Shown: positions 8,729 through 18,093 of the stretch, in pieces
Layout: every line of letters starts with the position of its first letter
How positions within the stretch are numbered: position 1 is the first letter of the stretch
Source of the DNA: Nocardia higoensis
Lineage (GTDB): Bacteria > Actinomycetota > Actinomycetes > Mycobacteriales > Mycobacteriaceae
Reading direction: 5' to 3'
Assembly: GCF_015477835.1 (NCBI RefSeq)
Contig: NZ_JADLQN010000003.1
Location: 186,001 to 250,000 of the forward strand
Length of the DNA: 64,000 bases
Translations under genes and position numbers: made by a program
The notes under the pieces: generated by a model
Database searches by the model: none
What the model saw: the letters and a program-made list of their open reading frames with translations, nothing else
What the model was told of the DNA's origin: nothing

Positions 8729-11700
8729 TGTTCACACGCTGGGGCGATCTGGTCTATCGCTTCCGCTTCGCCGTCATCGGCATCGTCACCGCGGCGATGC
8801 TGGGACTGGGCGGTTACGGCTTCGGCCTGGAAGAGCACCTGAGCTCCAGCGGCTGGGATGATCCGACCTCCGAGTCGGCGCAGGCCGCGCGTATCGCCGA
8901 CTCGGCCTTCGGCCGCGATCACACCAGCGACGTGATCCTGCTGTACACCGCGCCCGAGGGAAAGACGATCGACGACCCGGAGTTCCGGGACAAGGTCGTC
9001 GACAGCCTCAATCGGCTGCCTCGGGAGTACCCGGAACAGATCGCCAAGGTCAACGGCGCGTACTGGCCGACCGAGACCGGTCCCGGCGTACCGCTCACCT
9101 TCGGGTCGCAGGACAAGAAGTACACCTTCGCCTCGATCGCCATCGTCGGCGACAACGACACCGATATGGTGCGCAACTACCGCGAGGTGAAGGACGTCTT
9201 CGGCATCGACGGCGTCGATGTGCAGGTGACCGGCCTGCAGGCGGTGTCGGGCACGCTCAACGACACCATGGCCAGCGACCAGAAGCGCATGGAGCTGATG
9301 GCCATTCCCGCCGTCGGCGTCCTGTTGTTCTTCATCTTCGGCGGCCTGATCGCCGCCGGACTGCCGCTGGTCGTCGGCGGCCTGACCGTCGTCGGCGCCA
9401 ACGGCATCATCATGGCGCTCACGAAGGTCACCGAGGTGAACTCCTTCGTCGGCGCGGTCGTGTCGATGATCGGCCTGGGCCTGGCCATCGACTACGGCCT
9501 GTTCATCGTCAGCCGCTTCCGCGAAGAACTCGCCGAGGGCTACGAGCCCCGCGCCGCGGTCCGGCGCACGGTGATGACCGCCGGACGCACCGTGGTGTTC
9601 TCCGCGACCATGATCGTGGCCAGTCTCGGCGGCATGCTGCTGTTCCCGCAGGGCTTCCTGAAGTCGGTCGCCTACGGCACCATCGCGACGGTCACTCTCG
9701 CCGCGATCACCGCGATCACCATCCTGCCCGCCATGCTCGGTGTGCTCGGTCGGCGGGTGGACATGCTCGGCCTGAAGCGTTTCCGGCAGACCAAGACCGC
9801 CGAAGAGGTCGAGGCGGGCTTCTGGGGCCGGACCACGCAGTGGGTGATGCAGCACCCGCTCAAGATCGCGGTGCCGATCACCATCCTGCTGTTGCTGCTG
9901 ATCATCCCGGTGAAGAACCTGGCATTCGGCGGCATCAACGAGCGCTACCTGCCGCCGGACAGCAAGGTCCGGGTCGCGCTGGAGAACTTCTACGACGTCT
10001 TCCCGCTGAAGAAGACCGACCCGGTGCAGCTGGTCATGGTCTCCGAGGACAGCTCCGCGGTCGGAAAGGTGTGGAAGCAGGCGGGCGAGGCGCCCGGGCT
10101 GATCGGCGGGTTCGGTGTGCCCAGCCGCTCGACCAGCGAGCCCGAGGTGTACCGGACCAGCGCCACACTCGTGGACTCCGAGAACCCCGACCCGACGATC
10201 GATTTCCTGCGGTCGATGGACGTGCCGGACAACGTCGAGCTCTACGTGGGCGGTCAGCCGGCCATCACCAAGGACAGCGTCGACGCGCTGCTCGACCGCA
10301 TGCCGTTCATGATCGCGCTGGTGCTGTTCGTCACCACGGTGCTGATGTTCCTCACCTTCGGCTCGCTGGTGCTGCCGATCAAGGCCGCGCTGATGAGCGC
10401 GCTCGGCCTCGGGTCCACCCTGGGCATTCTGACCTGGATCTTCATCGACGGTCACGGCGCGGGGCTGCTGAACTTCACCCCGCAGCCGATCATGTCGCCG
10501 GTGCTCGTGTTGATCATCGCGGTGATCTACGGTCTGTCGACCGACTACGAGGTCTTCCTGATATCCCGCATGGTCGAGGCACGCAATCAGGGCGCTTCGA
10601 CCACCGAGGCGGTGCGCGCGGGCACCGCGCACACCGGCCGCATCATCACCGCCGCCGCGCTCATCCTGCTCGTGGTCGTCGGCGCGTTCGCCTTCTCCGA
10701 CCTGGTGATGATGCAGTACATCGCCTACGGCCTGATCGCGGCGCTGTTCATCGACGCGACGATCCTGCGCATGCTGCTGGTGCCCGCCACCATGAAGCTG
10801 CTCGGTGACGACTGCTGGTGGGCTCCGGCCTGGATGAAACGCATCCAGGAGAGGCTCGGCCTCGGCGAGCCGATCCTCGACGACGAGCGCCCGGGCGGCG
10901 GTGAAGTGGTCGACCTGATCAAGACCACCCCGATCACCGACCCGGTCACCATGCTCATGCCCGCCCTGCCCGAGGACAAGCAGCGCAAGTCCCCCCGCCG
11001 CGTTCGCACCGTCGCGGAGATCGAGGCCGAGGCACCCACGCAGCGCATCGACGATGTCTCGTCGGTGCAGACCGATGCTCCGGAACCCGGGGAAGCGCCG
11101 GGTCGCCCCGCCGCGCCGCCGCGTGGTCCCATGCCCGCCGCGCCCGATCCGACGCGGCCGCGCGCCGGGACCTCCGCCGATCAGCCGTCCGCGCAAGCTC
11201 CTGCCGGGCAGCCCACCGGCGGTCGGTCTCCGCGGGGGCAGGCTCCCACGAGTTCGCCCACCGTCGGCCGGCCGGCCGCGGGCCGGCGACCCGCCGGACA
11301 GCCGCCCGCCGGAGCGAACAGTCTGTCGCTGCCACCGCAGGCGGGAGCCGACCAGGCGAAGAGTGCTCCGAATCCGCCGCGACCGGTGCCGCCGGTGCGC
11401 CCTCGCCCGCCCGCCGGTACCTCGATGGGTGAGCCGACCCGGCCGCACGCCGGTACCCCGCGCCCCGTTCCCCCTGTCGGCCCCACCGCCGCGCGGAACG
11501 GCACGCAACCGATTCCGGGCAGACCCTCGAACGGACCCGTGCCGCCCGCACCGAATCGTTCGAATCCGAACGGACCCAGCAAAACTCCGAACGGACCTGC
11601 CGTCACCTCGAACGGGCTCGACATCACTCCACCCGGACCTGTTCCATTCCGGAACAGCCCCGGTCCGCTGGCAGGTGGCCCGGGTACCGCGCCGGGCGGT

Positions 11701-12264
11701 CCCGGTGTCGGCCCGAACGGTCCGGGCACGGTCCCCACGGGCCCCGGCACGCCCCCCGGCGGCCCGAGGCAGGTTCCCCGGCCCGATCCTGTTCCGAACG
11801 GAACCGGCCCCGCCTCCACCGGCCCCCGCCCGGTCTCCAACGACCCTCACTCCTCGAACGCCCCCCATCCGGCCTCGAACCCCACCGACGCCGTGCCGAA
11901 CGGACCTTTCACAGCGCCGGGCGGACCCACTCCAGGCCCGAGCGGAACCACCCCGATGCCGAGCGGACCCACCCCGGTGGCACACGGCTCCGGCAGCGGC
12001 TCGACCCCCGCGCCCCCGCCAGGGTACGGCGACTCCTGCGAATCTCCCGGTGGCGCAGCGGATCCGGGTGAGCCGTCGGGCGACAACCGGACCAGTATCG
12101 AGAACTGGATGGCCGAACTGCGTTCCTCACGCCGCCGCCCACAGCCCGGCGCCGACGAAGCCCACCGCCCTGCGCCCGGCGCCGACGAGGGCCGCCACCA
12201 CAGCGGTGACGACCAGTCGGTCAGCGTCGACGAGTTGCTGCGCCGTCAGGACGACGAAGACTGA
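8728..12264 (+). CDS. mmpL3: MmpL3-type trehalose monomycolate transporter
   Basis: RND-superfamily inner-membrane transporter that moves trehalose monomycolate across the membrane for mycolate envelope building. There are twelve expected hydrophobic segments in two halves. The proton-relay Asp-Tyr pairs appear as LAIDYGLF (~253) and LSTDYEVF (~606). The GTG start has an AAGGAG site 7 nt upstream and overlaps the previous stop by one base. At 1178 residues it is longer than the M. tuberculosis protein (944). The extra length is a Pro/Gly/Asn-rich tail from ~residue 720 with many NGP, GGP and PSGP units, ending in a charged helical stretch that finishes RRQDDED. The last 19 bases overlap the convergent DUF2339 gene. 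Confidence 0.95.
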   Translation: MFTRWGDLVYRFRFAVIGIVTAAMLGLGGYGFGLEEHLSSSGWDDPTSESAQAARIADSAFGRDHTSDVILLYTAPEGKTIDDPEFRDKVVDSLNRLPREYPEQIAKVNGAYWPTETGPGVPLTFGSQDKKYTFASIAIVGDNDTDMVRNYREVKDVFGIDGVDVQVTGLQAVSGTLNDTMASDQKRMELMAIPAVGVLLFFIFGGLIAAGLPLVVGGLTVVGANGIIMALTKVTEVNSFVGAVVSMIGLGLAIDYGLFIVSRFREELAEGYEPRAAVRRTVMTAGRTVVFSATMIVASLGGMLLFPQGFLKSVAYGTIATVTLAAITAITILPAMLGVLGRRVDMLGLKRFRQTKTAEEVEAGFWGRTTQWVMQHPLKIAVPITILLLLLIIPVKNLAFGGINERYLPPDSKVRVALENFYDVFPLKKTDPVQLVMVSEDSSAVGKVWKQAGEAPGLIGGFGVPSRSTSEPEVYRTSATLVDSENPDPTIDFLRSMDVPDNVELYVGGQPAITKDSVDALLDRMPFMIALVLFVTTVLMFLTFGSLVLPIKAALMSALGLGSTLGILTWIFIDGHGAGLLNFTPQPIMSPVLVLIIAVIYGLSTDYEVFLISRMVEARNQGASTTEAVRAGTAHTGRIITAAALILLVVVGAFAFSDLVMMQYIAYGLIAALFIDATILRMLLVPATMKLLGDDCWWAPAWMKRIQERLGLGEPILDDERPGGGEVVDLIKTTPITDPVTMLMPALPEDKQRKSPRRVRTVAEIEAEAPTQRIDDVSSVQTDAPEPGEAPGRPAAPPRGPMPAAPDPTRPRAGTSADQPSAQAPAGQPTGGRSPRGQAPTSSPTVGRPAAGRRPAGQPPAGANSLSLPPQAGADQAKSAPNPPRPVPPVRPRPPAGTSMGEPTRPHAGTPRPVPPVGPTAARNGTQPIPGRPSNGPVPPAPNRSNPNGPSKTPNGPAVTSNGLDITPPGPVPFRNSPGPLAGGPGTAPGGPGVGPNGPGTVPTGPGTPPGGPRQVPRPDPVPNGTGPASTGPRPVSNDPHSSNAPHPASNPTDAVPNGPFTAPGGPTPGPSGTTPMPSGPTPVAHGSGSGSTPAPPPGYGDSCESPGGAADPGEPSGDNRTSIENWMAELRSSRRRPQPGADEAHRPAPGADEGRHHSGDDQSVSVDELLRRQDDED

Positions 12265-14666
12265 TCTCCCGCCGCGCGGGCCTCGCCCCCGCCGGTCTCG
12301 TCGTCGCCCCCCGCGGTCGTCGTACCCACCGACCCACCGCCGACCGGACGAGGAGAACCACCCTCGGGTCGCGACCGGTTCCCGCGCTCCCCCGCCTCGG
12401 CGAAGGCGCGGGCGTAGCGGGTGCCGGTGAGCAGCAGCAGGACGCCCACGGCGAGGAAGGCGATCACCCGGACGAATCCGTCGAGGGTCGCCAGGTCGAA
12501 GAGGAACAGTTTGGCGATGGCCGCCGCGGTCAGCAGCAGGCCGGAGCCCAGCGCCACCTTGGCGATCGCGCCGGACGCCGCCGAGAGGTTGCGCAGGCCG
12601 TAGAGCAGTGCGCCGGTCGCGCTCACCATCCACAGAATGGTGGCCACGCTGTGACCGACGACGAACCCGTCCACACCGCCGACCGCGACGCCGACCGCGA
12701 CGGACACGGCGGTCAGCAGGTACAACGCCGCCACGCTCGCCGCTACCCCCACGACCGATCCGCCGGTGCCGGGGGCCGGGGCGTTCACCGCGCCGAGCCG
12801 GCGCAGACTCCACATCGTCACCGCGAGCACGGCGAGACCGGCGATCGCCGCCACCGCCGTGTCCGTACCGAGGACATCGCCCGCGACCCCTGGGGAAGCA
12901 AGGGTTTCCGGCCCGGCGTCGGCCAGGAAGGCCAGGCCGCCGATGACACCGAACGCGGCGCCGAGGCCGGCGGCGACGCGGGAACGCTGCTGCCCGGCGA
13001 CCCCGGTGAATCCGAGCGCCACCAGGAACAGCGCGGTCGGCAGGGTCCGCGAATCCGTCCCGCCCACACACGCTTCCAGCAACGCCACCGCGCCGACGAC
13101 GGCCGTGACGAGTGCGGTGTGTCCGGCGATCCCGGTCGCCGCGCGCAGTCTCGGTATCAGGTGCGCCACCGACACCGCCAGCAGGACCGCCGCGTAGCCG
13201 AGGGCGACGCCGACCGCGACCCGCCGCTCGAGCAGGGCGGGCGCGGCCACCAGCAAGGGCGTGGCCGCGGCCGCGAGGGCGAGGCTCGCGGTGAGATCGC
13301 CGGGCCGGACCCGCGTCACCAACAGCGCGCCCGCCAGTCCGACCACCGCGATCGCGACCGCCGCCGTCATCAGCGTGCCGACGTGCTCACTCGGGGTGTC
13401 GATCGCGGCCACCGCGACGAACACGAGCGCCGCGATCACCACCGGCAGCGTCCGGACGACGTGCAGATAGGGCCAATCCCGCACCCGCTGCACCGGCAGG
13501 CAGCTCACCTGCAAGACGATCAGGAAGGTCACCAGCACCGTCTCGGTCGTCACGAACGGAGCCGACAGCGCGGCGCCCGCCACCACCAGGACCGCCAGCG
13601 GCTGCGACTTCCACCGCATCGCCAGCGCCACGCCACCGGCCGCCACGGCCAGCGCCACCCCGAACCCCGGCACCGGATGCAGCCAGTCGTAGACAGCGGT
13701 CACCGCGACGACATCCAGGTACCCGCCCGCTATTCCGGTGGCCGCCAGCGCGATACCGCCGACGCGTCCACCGGTCCGCCCCGACACCCGGATGCCAGTC
13801 CCGACCAGCACCGCCGAGAACACCGCCCCCGCAACGACTCTCGGCACCGGCCCGAAGAACCCCGCCTGAGCCGCCAGCACCAGCAACATGACGACACCGA
13901 TCAATGTCACCGCGACCCCGGCCACCGCGAGCACCCGGCTGATCATTCCGTCCCGCTGCCACCACGGCGTCGCCTGCGCGACCGACCTGCCGGGACCTGC
14001 GGGCACTCCGACGCCCGGACGCGGCGCACCGGGCCCGGCACCCCACGGCCGAGGTATCGGCGCCGCTCCGTACCCGGGCCCGTACCCCGGACGCGGCACA
14101 TACGGACCGCCGGGCCAGGGCACCCCCGGCATCCCCGATCCACCCGGCATCCCCAACCCAATCGGCGGCACCGGCCCAACCTGCGGGACCGATCCAACCT
14201 GCGGGACCGGCCCAACCTGTGGCACCGATCCAACCTGCGGGACCGGCCCAACCTGCGGCATGGGCCCGGTGCCCGGACCGGCAGGTGCATCGGATGTGTG
14301 CCCTTCCCCCGTGCCTCCAGCCGATGTGCTCGGGGGTCCCGCGGCCGTGTACGCGGCCGGATCACCTCCGGCACGCGTCCCGGAACCGGACGCCACGGTG
14401 GCGGCATCCGCGTTCGGCACTGTTGTTGCGGCAGTGACGGATTCGTCCCCGCCCCGCGGAGCGTCGGCGACGGAGGCCGTGGAAGTCTGCGGGGGCGGCG
14501 CTGCCGCGAGCGTGCCCCGCGCGTCGGCAGCGCCGGAGTCGTAGGACGCGAGCACCTGACGGTGCAGGAGATCCAGGTCGCGCCCGAGAGCGCCCATCTG
14601 CGTCCCCAGCGCGGTGAACTCCTCGGAAAGTCGGGAGACCAGGGCCGGGTCGATCGAACCACTCAT
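12246..14666 (-). CDS. DUF2339 multi-spanning membrane protein
   Basis: An 806-residue protein. The first ~35 residues (SRLSEEFTALGTQMGALGRDLD) form a helix typical of the actinobacterial DUF2339 family. A long Pro/Gly-rich cytoplasmic region with a hexapeptide repeat (residues ~135-168) follows. From ~residue 245 on there is a dense series of perhaps 16-18 hydrophobic helices. Function of the family is unknown. ATG 14666 was chosen because it gives the usual family N-terminus; the frame could start 22 codons earlier, and neither start has a clear Shine-Dalgarno site. It converges on mmpL3, overlapping it by 19 bases. Confidence 0.85.
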   Translation of the reverse strand: MSGSIDPALVSRLSEEFTALGTQMGALGRDLDLLHRQVLASYDSGAADARGTLAAAPPPQTSTASVADAPRGGDESVTAATTVPNADAATVASGSGTRAGGDPAAYTAAGPPSTSAGGTGEGHTSDAPAGPGTGPMPQVGPVPQVGSVPQVGPVPQVGSVPQVGPVPPIGLGMPGGSGMPGVPWPGGPYVPRPGYGPGYGAAPIPRPWGAGPGAPRPGVGVPAGPGRSVAQATPWWQRDGMISRVLAVAGVAVTLIGVVMLLVLAAQAGFFGPVPRVVAGAVFSAVLVGTGIRVSGRTGGRVGGIALAATGIAGGYLDVVAVTAVYDWLHPVPGFGVALAVAAGGVALAMRWKSQPLAVLVVAGAALSAPFVTTETVLVTFLIVLQVSCLPVQRVRDWPYLHVVRTLPVVIAALVFVAVAAIDTPSEHVGTLMTAAVAIAVVGLAGALLVTRVRPGDLTASLALAAAATPLLVAAPALLERRVAVGVALGYAAVLLAVSVAHLIPRLRAATGIAGHTALVTAVVGAVALLEACVGGTDSRTLPTALFLVALGFTGVAGQQRSRVAAGLGAAFGVIGGLAFLADAGPETLASPGVAGDVLGTDTAVAAIAGLAVLAVTMWSLRRLGAVNAPAPGTGGSVVGVAASVAALYLLTAVSVAVGVAVGGVDGFVVGHSVATILWMVSATGALLYGLRNLSAASGAIAKVALGSGLLLTAAAIAKLFLFDLATLDGFVRVIAFLAVGVLLLLTGTRYARAFAEAGERGNRSRPEGGSPRPVGGGSVGTTTAGGDDETGGGEARAAGDQSSSS
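14170..14259 (-). repeat. Five 18-bp tandem repeats (hexapeptide PQVG[PS]V)
   Basis: Five head-to-tail 18-bp units of the form ACCGRYCCAACCTGYGGS lie inside the DUF2339 gene, encoding alternating PQVGPV and PQVGSV hexapeptides in its proline-rich region. The near-identity at DNA level points to recent slippage expansion. Confidence 0.95.
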
Positions 14667-14742
14667 GTATTCATGGTCGGTCGTGCGCGGAAGCCGGGCA
14701 TGAGTAGAAACACTCGCCCGGCCGCCGGACATCTACGCGAAT

Positions 14743-14778
14743 CCACACGCCCCGGCAGAACCACACGCCCCGGCAGAA
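14743..14778. repeat. 18-bp perfect tandem duplication
   Basis: The unit CCACACGCCCCGGCAGAA occurs twice without a gap in the spacer between the DUF2339 gene and the next minus-strand gene. It has no visible dyad symmetry, so it may be simple slippage rather than a binding site. Confidence 0.9.
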
Positions 14779-14869
14779 CTACGCAGCGTTGCCCACCCGT
14801 GCTCCGGGCCGCCCGGTTCCACGCGCCGGCCCGGCCCCGAAGGACCGGACTCGCGCGCCGCGTCCGCGG

Positions 14870-15328
14870 TCAGCGCGCCGTGGCGGGCAGACTGGTCACC
14901 CGGCGTACCGCGTCGATCACCGCCGAGCGTGCGGGCATGGTCAGCGGGCCCGGCGTGGGTTCGGCCGCCCAGTGCCAGCCGCGATCGGAATCGGTGGTGG
15001 GCAGCAGGATGTGGCGGCCGCCGGGGACGACGGTCACGTGATACTCGGCCAGCCGGTGGCGGACCCGCACGTCGACCGGGGCATTCGGGCTGGGCGGGGT
15101 GACCAGATAGGTCCAGGTCCGCTCGCCGGGATCGGCGATCACGGGGACGGGGAAGGAACAGGCCAGGGCTTCGAGCACAGCGTGGCCGAGTTCGGGGGGC
15201 ATGACGAGGGCGCCCAGGACACTGCCGGTGGTGACGACGGGACGGCCGCCGAGCAGTTGTACGGGCAGGCCGTACCGGTCTTGCAGCAGCAGTGCCGCAT
15301 CCTGGGACGAATGGCAACGTTCGAACAT
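14870..15328 (-). CDS. Hypothetical protein (152 aa)
   Basis: I do not recognise a named family. The product is a soluble 152-residue protein. Its N-terminus (RYGLPVQLLGGRPVVTTGSV) is followed by a short helical stretch and a beta-rich second half with RTWTYLVTPP and YHVTVVPGGRHILLPTT. This second half faintly recalls the primase/polymerase-like proteins of actinobacteria, but the catalytic residues of that fold are not evident. The start is well supported by a GAGGAGCT site about 8 nt upstream. It is divergent from an XRE regulator 316 bases away, which may control it. Confidence 0.7.
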   Translation of the reverse strand: MFERCHSSQDAALLLQDRYGLPVQLLGGRPVVTTGSVLGALVMPPELGHAVLEALACSFPVPVIADPGERTWTYLVTPPSPNAPVDVRVRHRLAEYHVTVVPGGRHILLPTTDSDRGWHWAAEPTPGPLTMPARSAVIDAVRRVTSLPATAR

Positions 15329-15644
15329 CGCGCGGAGCTCCTCAGACGGTGGTGGTGAACGAGAGACGGACCGGAGACGGGGTCTGTAGTCGCCCGTTTC
15401 CGATTCCGGCGCGTGCGCGCGGTCGGCGCGCGAGAATTGCGGGCAATGCCTGCGGTGCGGTAGCGCTCGGCATCGTGATCATGTGCCGCCCCTGCCTTCC
15501 CAACATTGGATTCTCAAAGTTGCGGAAAGACAACGGTATTCCAAACAGTGTGCGGAGAGTCGTACGCAATGTCCCACTTCGACACCGATACAGGCCCTAC
15601 CGTCGGTATCCTGAAACCTGGATGTAACACAAGGGCTCGAGGTT
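15329..15644. promoter_or_regulatory. Divergent intergenic region
   Basis: 316 bases between the hypothetical gene (minus) and the XRE regulator (plus). It is less GC-rich in its middle part (15490-15570, with TTGGATTCTCAAAGTTGCGG). It should hold both promoters, but I could not single out a convincing -10 box or a dyad. No coding potential. Confidence 0.4.
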
Positions 15645-16835
15645 ATGGACGATTCTTCGATCGGCGTACGCATCAGGCGCTTTCGTGGTAAAGCGCTCAC
15701 CCAACGCCAGCTGGCCGATCAGGCCGGCGTGAGCGTCGATCTCGTGCGCAAGCTCGAGCAAGGTGGCAGGCAGACCGCCTCGATCGCCAGTCTGCAGAAG
15801 ATCGCGCGCGCCCTCGATGTCGACATCGCCGATCTGATCGGCAATCGTCACGGCATCCCGTCGGGTAATCCGGACGCGGGCATCGTGGCCATCCGTCGTG
15901 CCCTCACTCCGGTGGACGACCTGCTCGGCAGCGCGCCGGAGGAGGCCGCGGTGTCACTGGAGGACGGCCGTCGCGCCGTCGACTACGCCTGGGGCGCGTA
16001 CTGGTCCGGCCGCTACGAACTGCTGACCACGATCCTGCCGACCGGCCTCACCCAGTTGCGCGCCACCGTGCACGCCGCCCGCAACGGTTCGGTCGCCCCG
16101 GCCAACGAACTGCTCGCCCGGATGTACTGGGTGACCGGCTGCACCCTGGTGCATCTCGGACAGACCGACCCGGCCTTCCTGTCGATCCGCCTCGCCCTGG
16201 CCGCCGCCGAACGCGGCGACGATCCGTTGCTGCTGGCCACCATTCGCGGTTCGGTGGCCTGGCAACTGCTGGTGCAGGGCCGCTACGTCGAATCCCGGGG
16301 CGTGGCACTGCGCGCGGCGAGCGAACTCGAGCCGGACGGCGAGGTGGCGTCGGCGCATCTGTCCGCCTACGGCTCACTGGTCCTGCAGGGCGCCACCGCG
16401 GCCGGGCGGGCCCAGAACATTCCGGACGCGCTGGCGCTGCTGGAGACGGCGGGGGAGGTGGCGCTGCGCCTCGGCGTCGACCGGCAGGACTACGAAACCT
16501 ATTTCGGCCCTTCGCAGGTGGTCATGCAGACGGTGGACGTGAACGTCTCCGCCGAGCGCTATCCGGAGGCACTCACCGCCGCCGCGCAGATGCCGGTCAA
16601 CGGCGGTCTGCCGCAGGCCTCGCGCGCCAGGCACCTCGCCGACACCGCGGTGGCCTGGACCAGAACCGGCCAGTACGGCCGGGCGCTCGGCGCCCTGCTC
16701 GACGCCGAGCGGGTCGGCGGCGCGGATTGGATGAAATACCAGTCACTGCCCCGGCATATCGTTTCCGAATTACTCGACAACGATCGCCGCATGCCTTTGC
16801 GCGCCTTTGCCCGCCGCCTCGGTGTCAATACCTGA
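15645..16835 (+). CDS. XRE-family regulator with TPR-like C-terminal domain
   Basis: A 396-residue regulator. Residues ~5-65 form a Cro/CI-type helix-turn-helix (LTQRQLADQAGVSVDLVRKLEQ is the core). The remaining ~330 residues are alpha-helical and Ala/Leu-rich with repeating short helices, like the tetratricopeptide-type sensor domains of many Streptomyces and Nocardia regulators. Such proteins often bind peptides or small signals, but the ligand here is unknown. The ATG fits the HTH start well. The divergent 152-aa gene is its most likely target. Confidence 0.85.
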   Translation: MDDSSIGVRIRRFRGKALTQRQLADQAGVSVDLVRKLEQGGRQTASIASLQKIARALDVDIADLIGNRHGIPSGNPDAGIVAIRRALTPVDDLLGSAPEEAAVSLEDGRRAVDYAWGAYWSGRYELLTTILPTGLTQLRATVHAARNGSVAPANELLARMYWVTGCTLVHLGQTDPAFLSIRLALAAAERGDDPLLLATIRGSVAWQLLVQGRYVESRGVALRAASELEPDGEVASAHLSAYGSLVLQGATAAGRAQNIPDALALLETAGEVALRLGVDRQDYETYFGPSQVVMQTVDVNVSAERYPEALTAAAQMPVNGGLPQASRARHLADTAVAWTRTGQYGRALGALLDAERVGGADWMKYQSLPRHIVSELLDNDRRMPLRAFARRLGVNT

Positions 16836-16987
16836 GACGCTCGAAAAGTGGAAAGACACAAATTGTGCGAGGACATTTTGTCTCATCCCTAGGGACGCCG
16901 ACGAGCGCTACCCACCGGTAACAACACGTGGTCTGATGGTGCCTGCCCCCAGTCGGGGAAGCAGTTCAACCGACCAGAGGATCACCC

Positions 16988-17167
16988 ATGACGTCGAAGT
17001 TCACCCGCCCCGCCGCCCTCGCCGCCCTCGTTCTGACCGCCGGCGCGCTGAGCGCGGGCACCGCCACCGCCGCAGCCCCCACGGCCCCTGCCACCGCCGT
17101 CGCGGGTTCGGTGGAGGTGTGCATCCCGATTCCGGGCCTGCCGCTCGAAGTGGCCATCTGCCTGTAA
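16988..17167 (+). CDS. Small secreted peptide (59 aa)
   Basis: A 59-residue product with a clear Sec signal peptide: basic start (MTSKFTR), a hydrophobic Ala/Leu core and a likely cleavage after ATAAA near residue 30. The mature part is only about 29 residues and contains two Cys (EVCIPIPG and AICL) that could form one disulfide. An AGAGGA site lies 8 nt before the ATG, and a strong hairpin follows the stop, so it is a complete monocistronic unit. Similar tiny secreted peptides are common in Nocardia and have no known function. Confidence 0.75.
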   Translation: MTSKFTRPAALAALVLTAGALSAGTATAAAPTAPATAVAGSVEVCIPIPGLPLEVAICL

Positions 17168-17204
17168 TCGTCGGCGTTCCCGCTCGACGCGCGGCAGCTG
17201 GGCA

Positions 17205-17243
17205 ACCTCCACCCGGGGGCCCACCACAACCCCGGGTGGAGGT
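17205..17243. terminator. Hairpin between convergent genes
   Basis: A perfect 14-bp stem (ACCTCCACCCGGGG / CCCCGGGTGGAGGT) with an 11-nt loop lies 38 bases after the small-peptide stop and 12 bases from the end of the convergent DUF1707 gene. There is no T-run, but strength and position suit a bidirectional terminator. Confidence 0.8.
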
Positions 17244-17254
17244 CCGGAAGGATC

Positions 17255-18034
17255 TCAGTGGCCGAGCAGTGTGCGCCAGTGCTCCATCAGCGGTCGCTTC
17301 GCGGTCACCGATCCGAACCTGACCCGTCCGCGCACCACCAGATGCAGGGGGCCCATCGGCGGACCGGTGCGCACTTTGTTGGCGACGCTGGCGGCGATGG
17401 GCTCGAGGCCGTCGAGATTCACCGTGGCTTCCGCGGGCACCACCAGATTCAGCGTCGAGCAGAAATCGTCCACGAAGATTTCGACCACCTGCGTCGACAT
17501 CACCGCCTCGGTGAAATCGAGCGTCACCGACGCGACCCAATTGTTCAGGTGCAGCGTCGGCGGCACATTCCACCGGCCCCGCCTGGAAACATCGGATATC
17601 CGGGTGCGGATCACATTCGACGCCACATCGTTCCCCGACGGCTGCGATCCGGCAGGAGGCCGGCGGTGGGCAGCACCCGCGCCGAAGGCCGGGCCGTGGA
17701 AAGCCGCGCCCCGGAAACCCGCGCCGGGGAGGAAGGCCGGACGCTGCGGTCCATACGGCACGGCCGGACCGGCGAAACCGCGTGACGGTGCGGTGGGCGC
17801 GCCCACCAACCGGATGCCGGGCAGGTCGACCAGCACGGAATTGAGTTCGCCTCGAGTCTTGGAGGCCAACGCGGTGTCCATACGTTCGGTGAACTCGCCG
17901 AGCGAGAGCATCCCCAGACCGACAGCCCGTTGCAGCAATTGCCCGACGTGCTCACGCTCGGCGTCGGAGACGCGCAGATCACGATCGCCCACCGACTCGG
18001 CCGTGCGGTGGGATTCCGGTTCGGAGGCGCCCAT
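17255..18034 (-). CDS. DUF1707 domain protein
   Basis: A 259-residue protein. An N-terminal DUF1707 (SHOCT-like) domain spans ~residues 18-70, with RVSDAEREHVGQLLQRAVGLGMLSLGEF as its signature region. It is followed by a Pro/Gly/Ala-rich linker and a C-terminal beta-rich domain (~150-255), probably of the cell-wall-active-antibiotics-response type. A TAACCT -10 box lies 6 nt before the ATG (18041-18046), suggesting a leaderless transcript. It follows the MacRS-like two-component genes on the same strand and may belong to their regulon, but it appears to have its own promoter. Confidence 0.82.
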   Translation of the reverse strand: MGASEPESHRTAESVGDRDLRVSDAEREHVGQLLQRAVGLGMLSLGEFTERMDTALASKTRGELNSVLVDLPGIRLVGAPTAPSRGFAGPAVPYGPQRPAFLPGAGFRGAAFHGPAFGAGAAHRRPPAGSQPSGNDVASNVIRTRISDVSRRGRWNVPPTLHLNNWVASVTLDFTEAVMSTQVVEIFVDDFCSTLNLVVPAEATVNLDGLEPIAASVANKVRTGPPMGPLHLVVRGRVRFGSVTAKRPLMEHWRTLLGH

Positions 18035-18067
18035 GTTTCGAGGTTACCGACGCCGGGCCCGCACGAC

Positions 18068-18085
18068 ATCAGGGCGAACCCTGAT
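18068..18085 (-). terminator. Small hairpin after the response regulator
   Basis: ATCAGGG and CCCTGAT form a perfect 7-bp stem with a CGAA tetraloop, 8 bases after the response-regulator stop. It is short and lacks a T-run, so it may be an attenuating hairpin or an operator upstream of the DUF1707 gene. Confidence 0.45.
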
Positions 18086-18093
18086 ACCGGTGG

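Noticed and set aside
8725..11985. 1086-codon open frame on the minus strand opposite mmpL3
   Set aside because: It is the mirror of a clearly real gene in a GC-rich genome. Its product is low-complexity with no motif.
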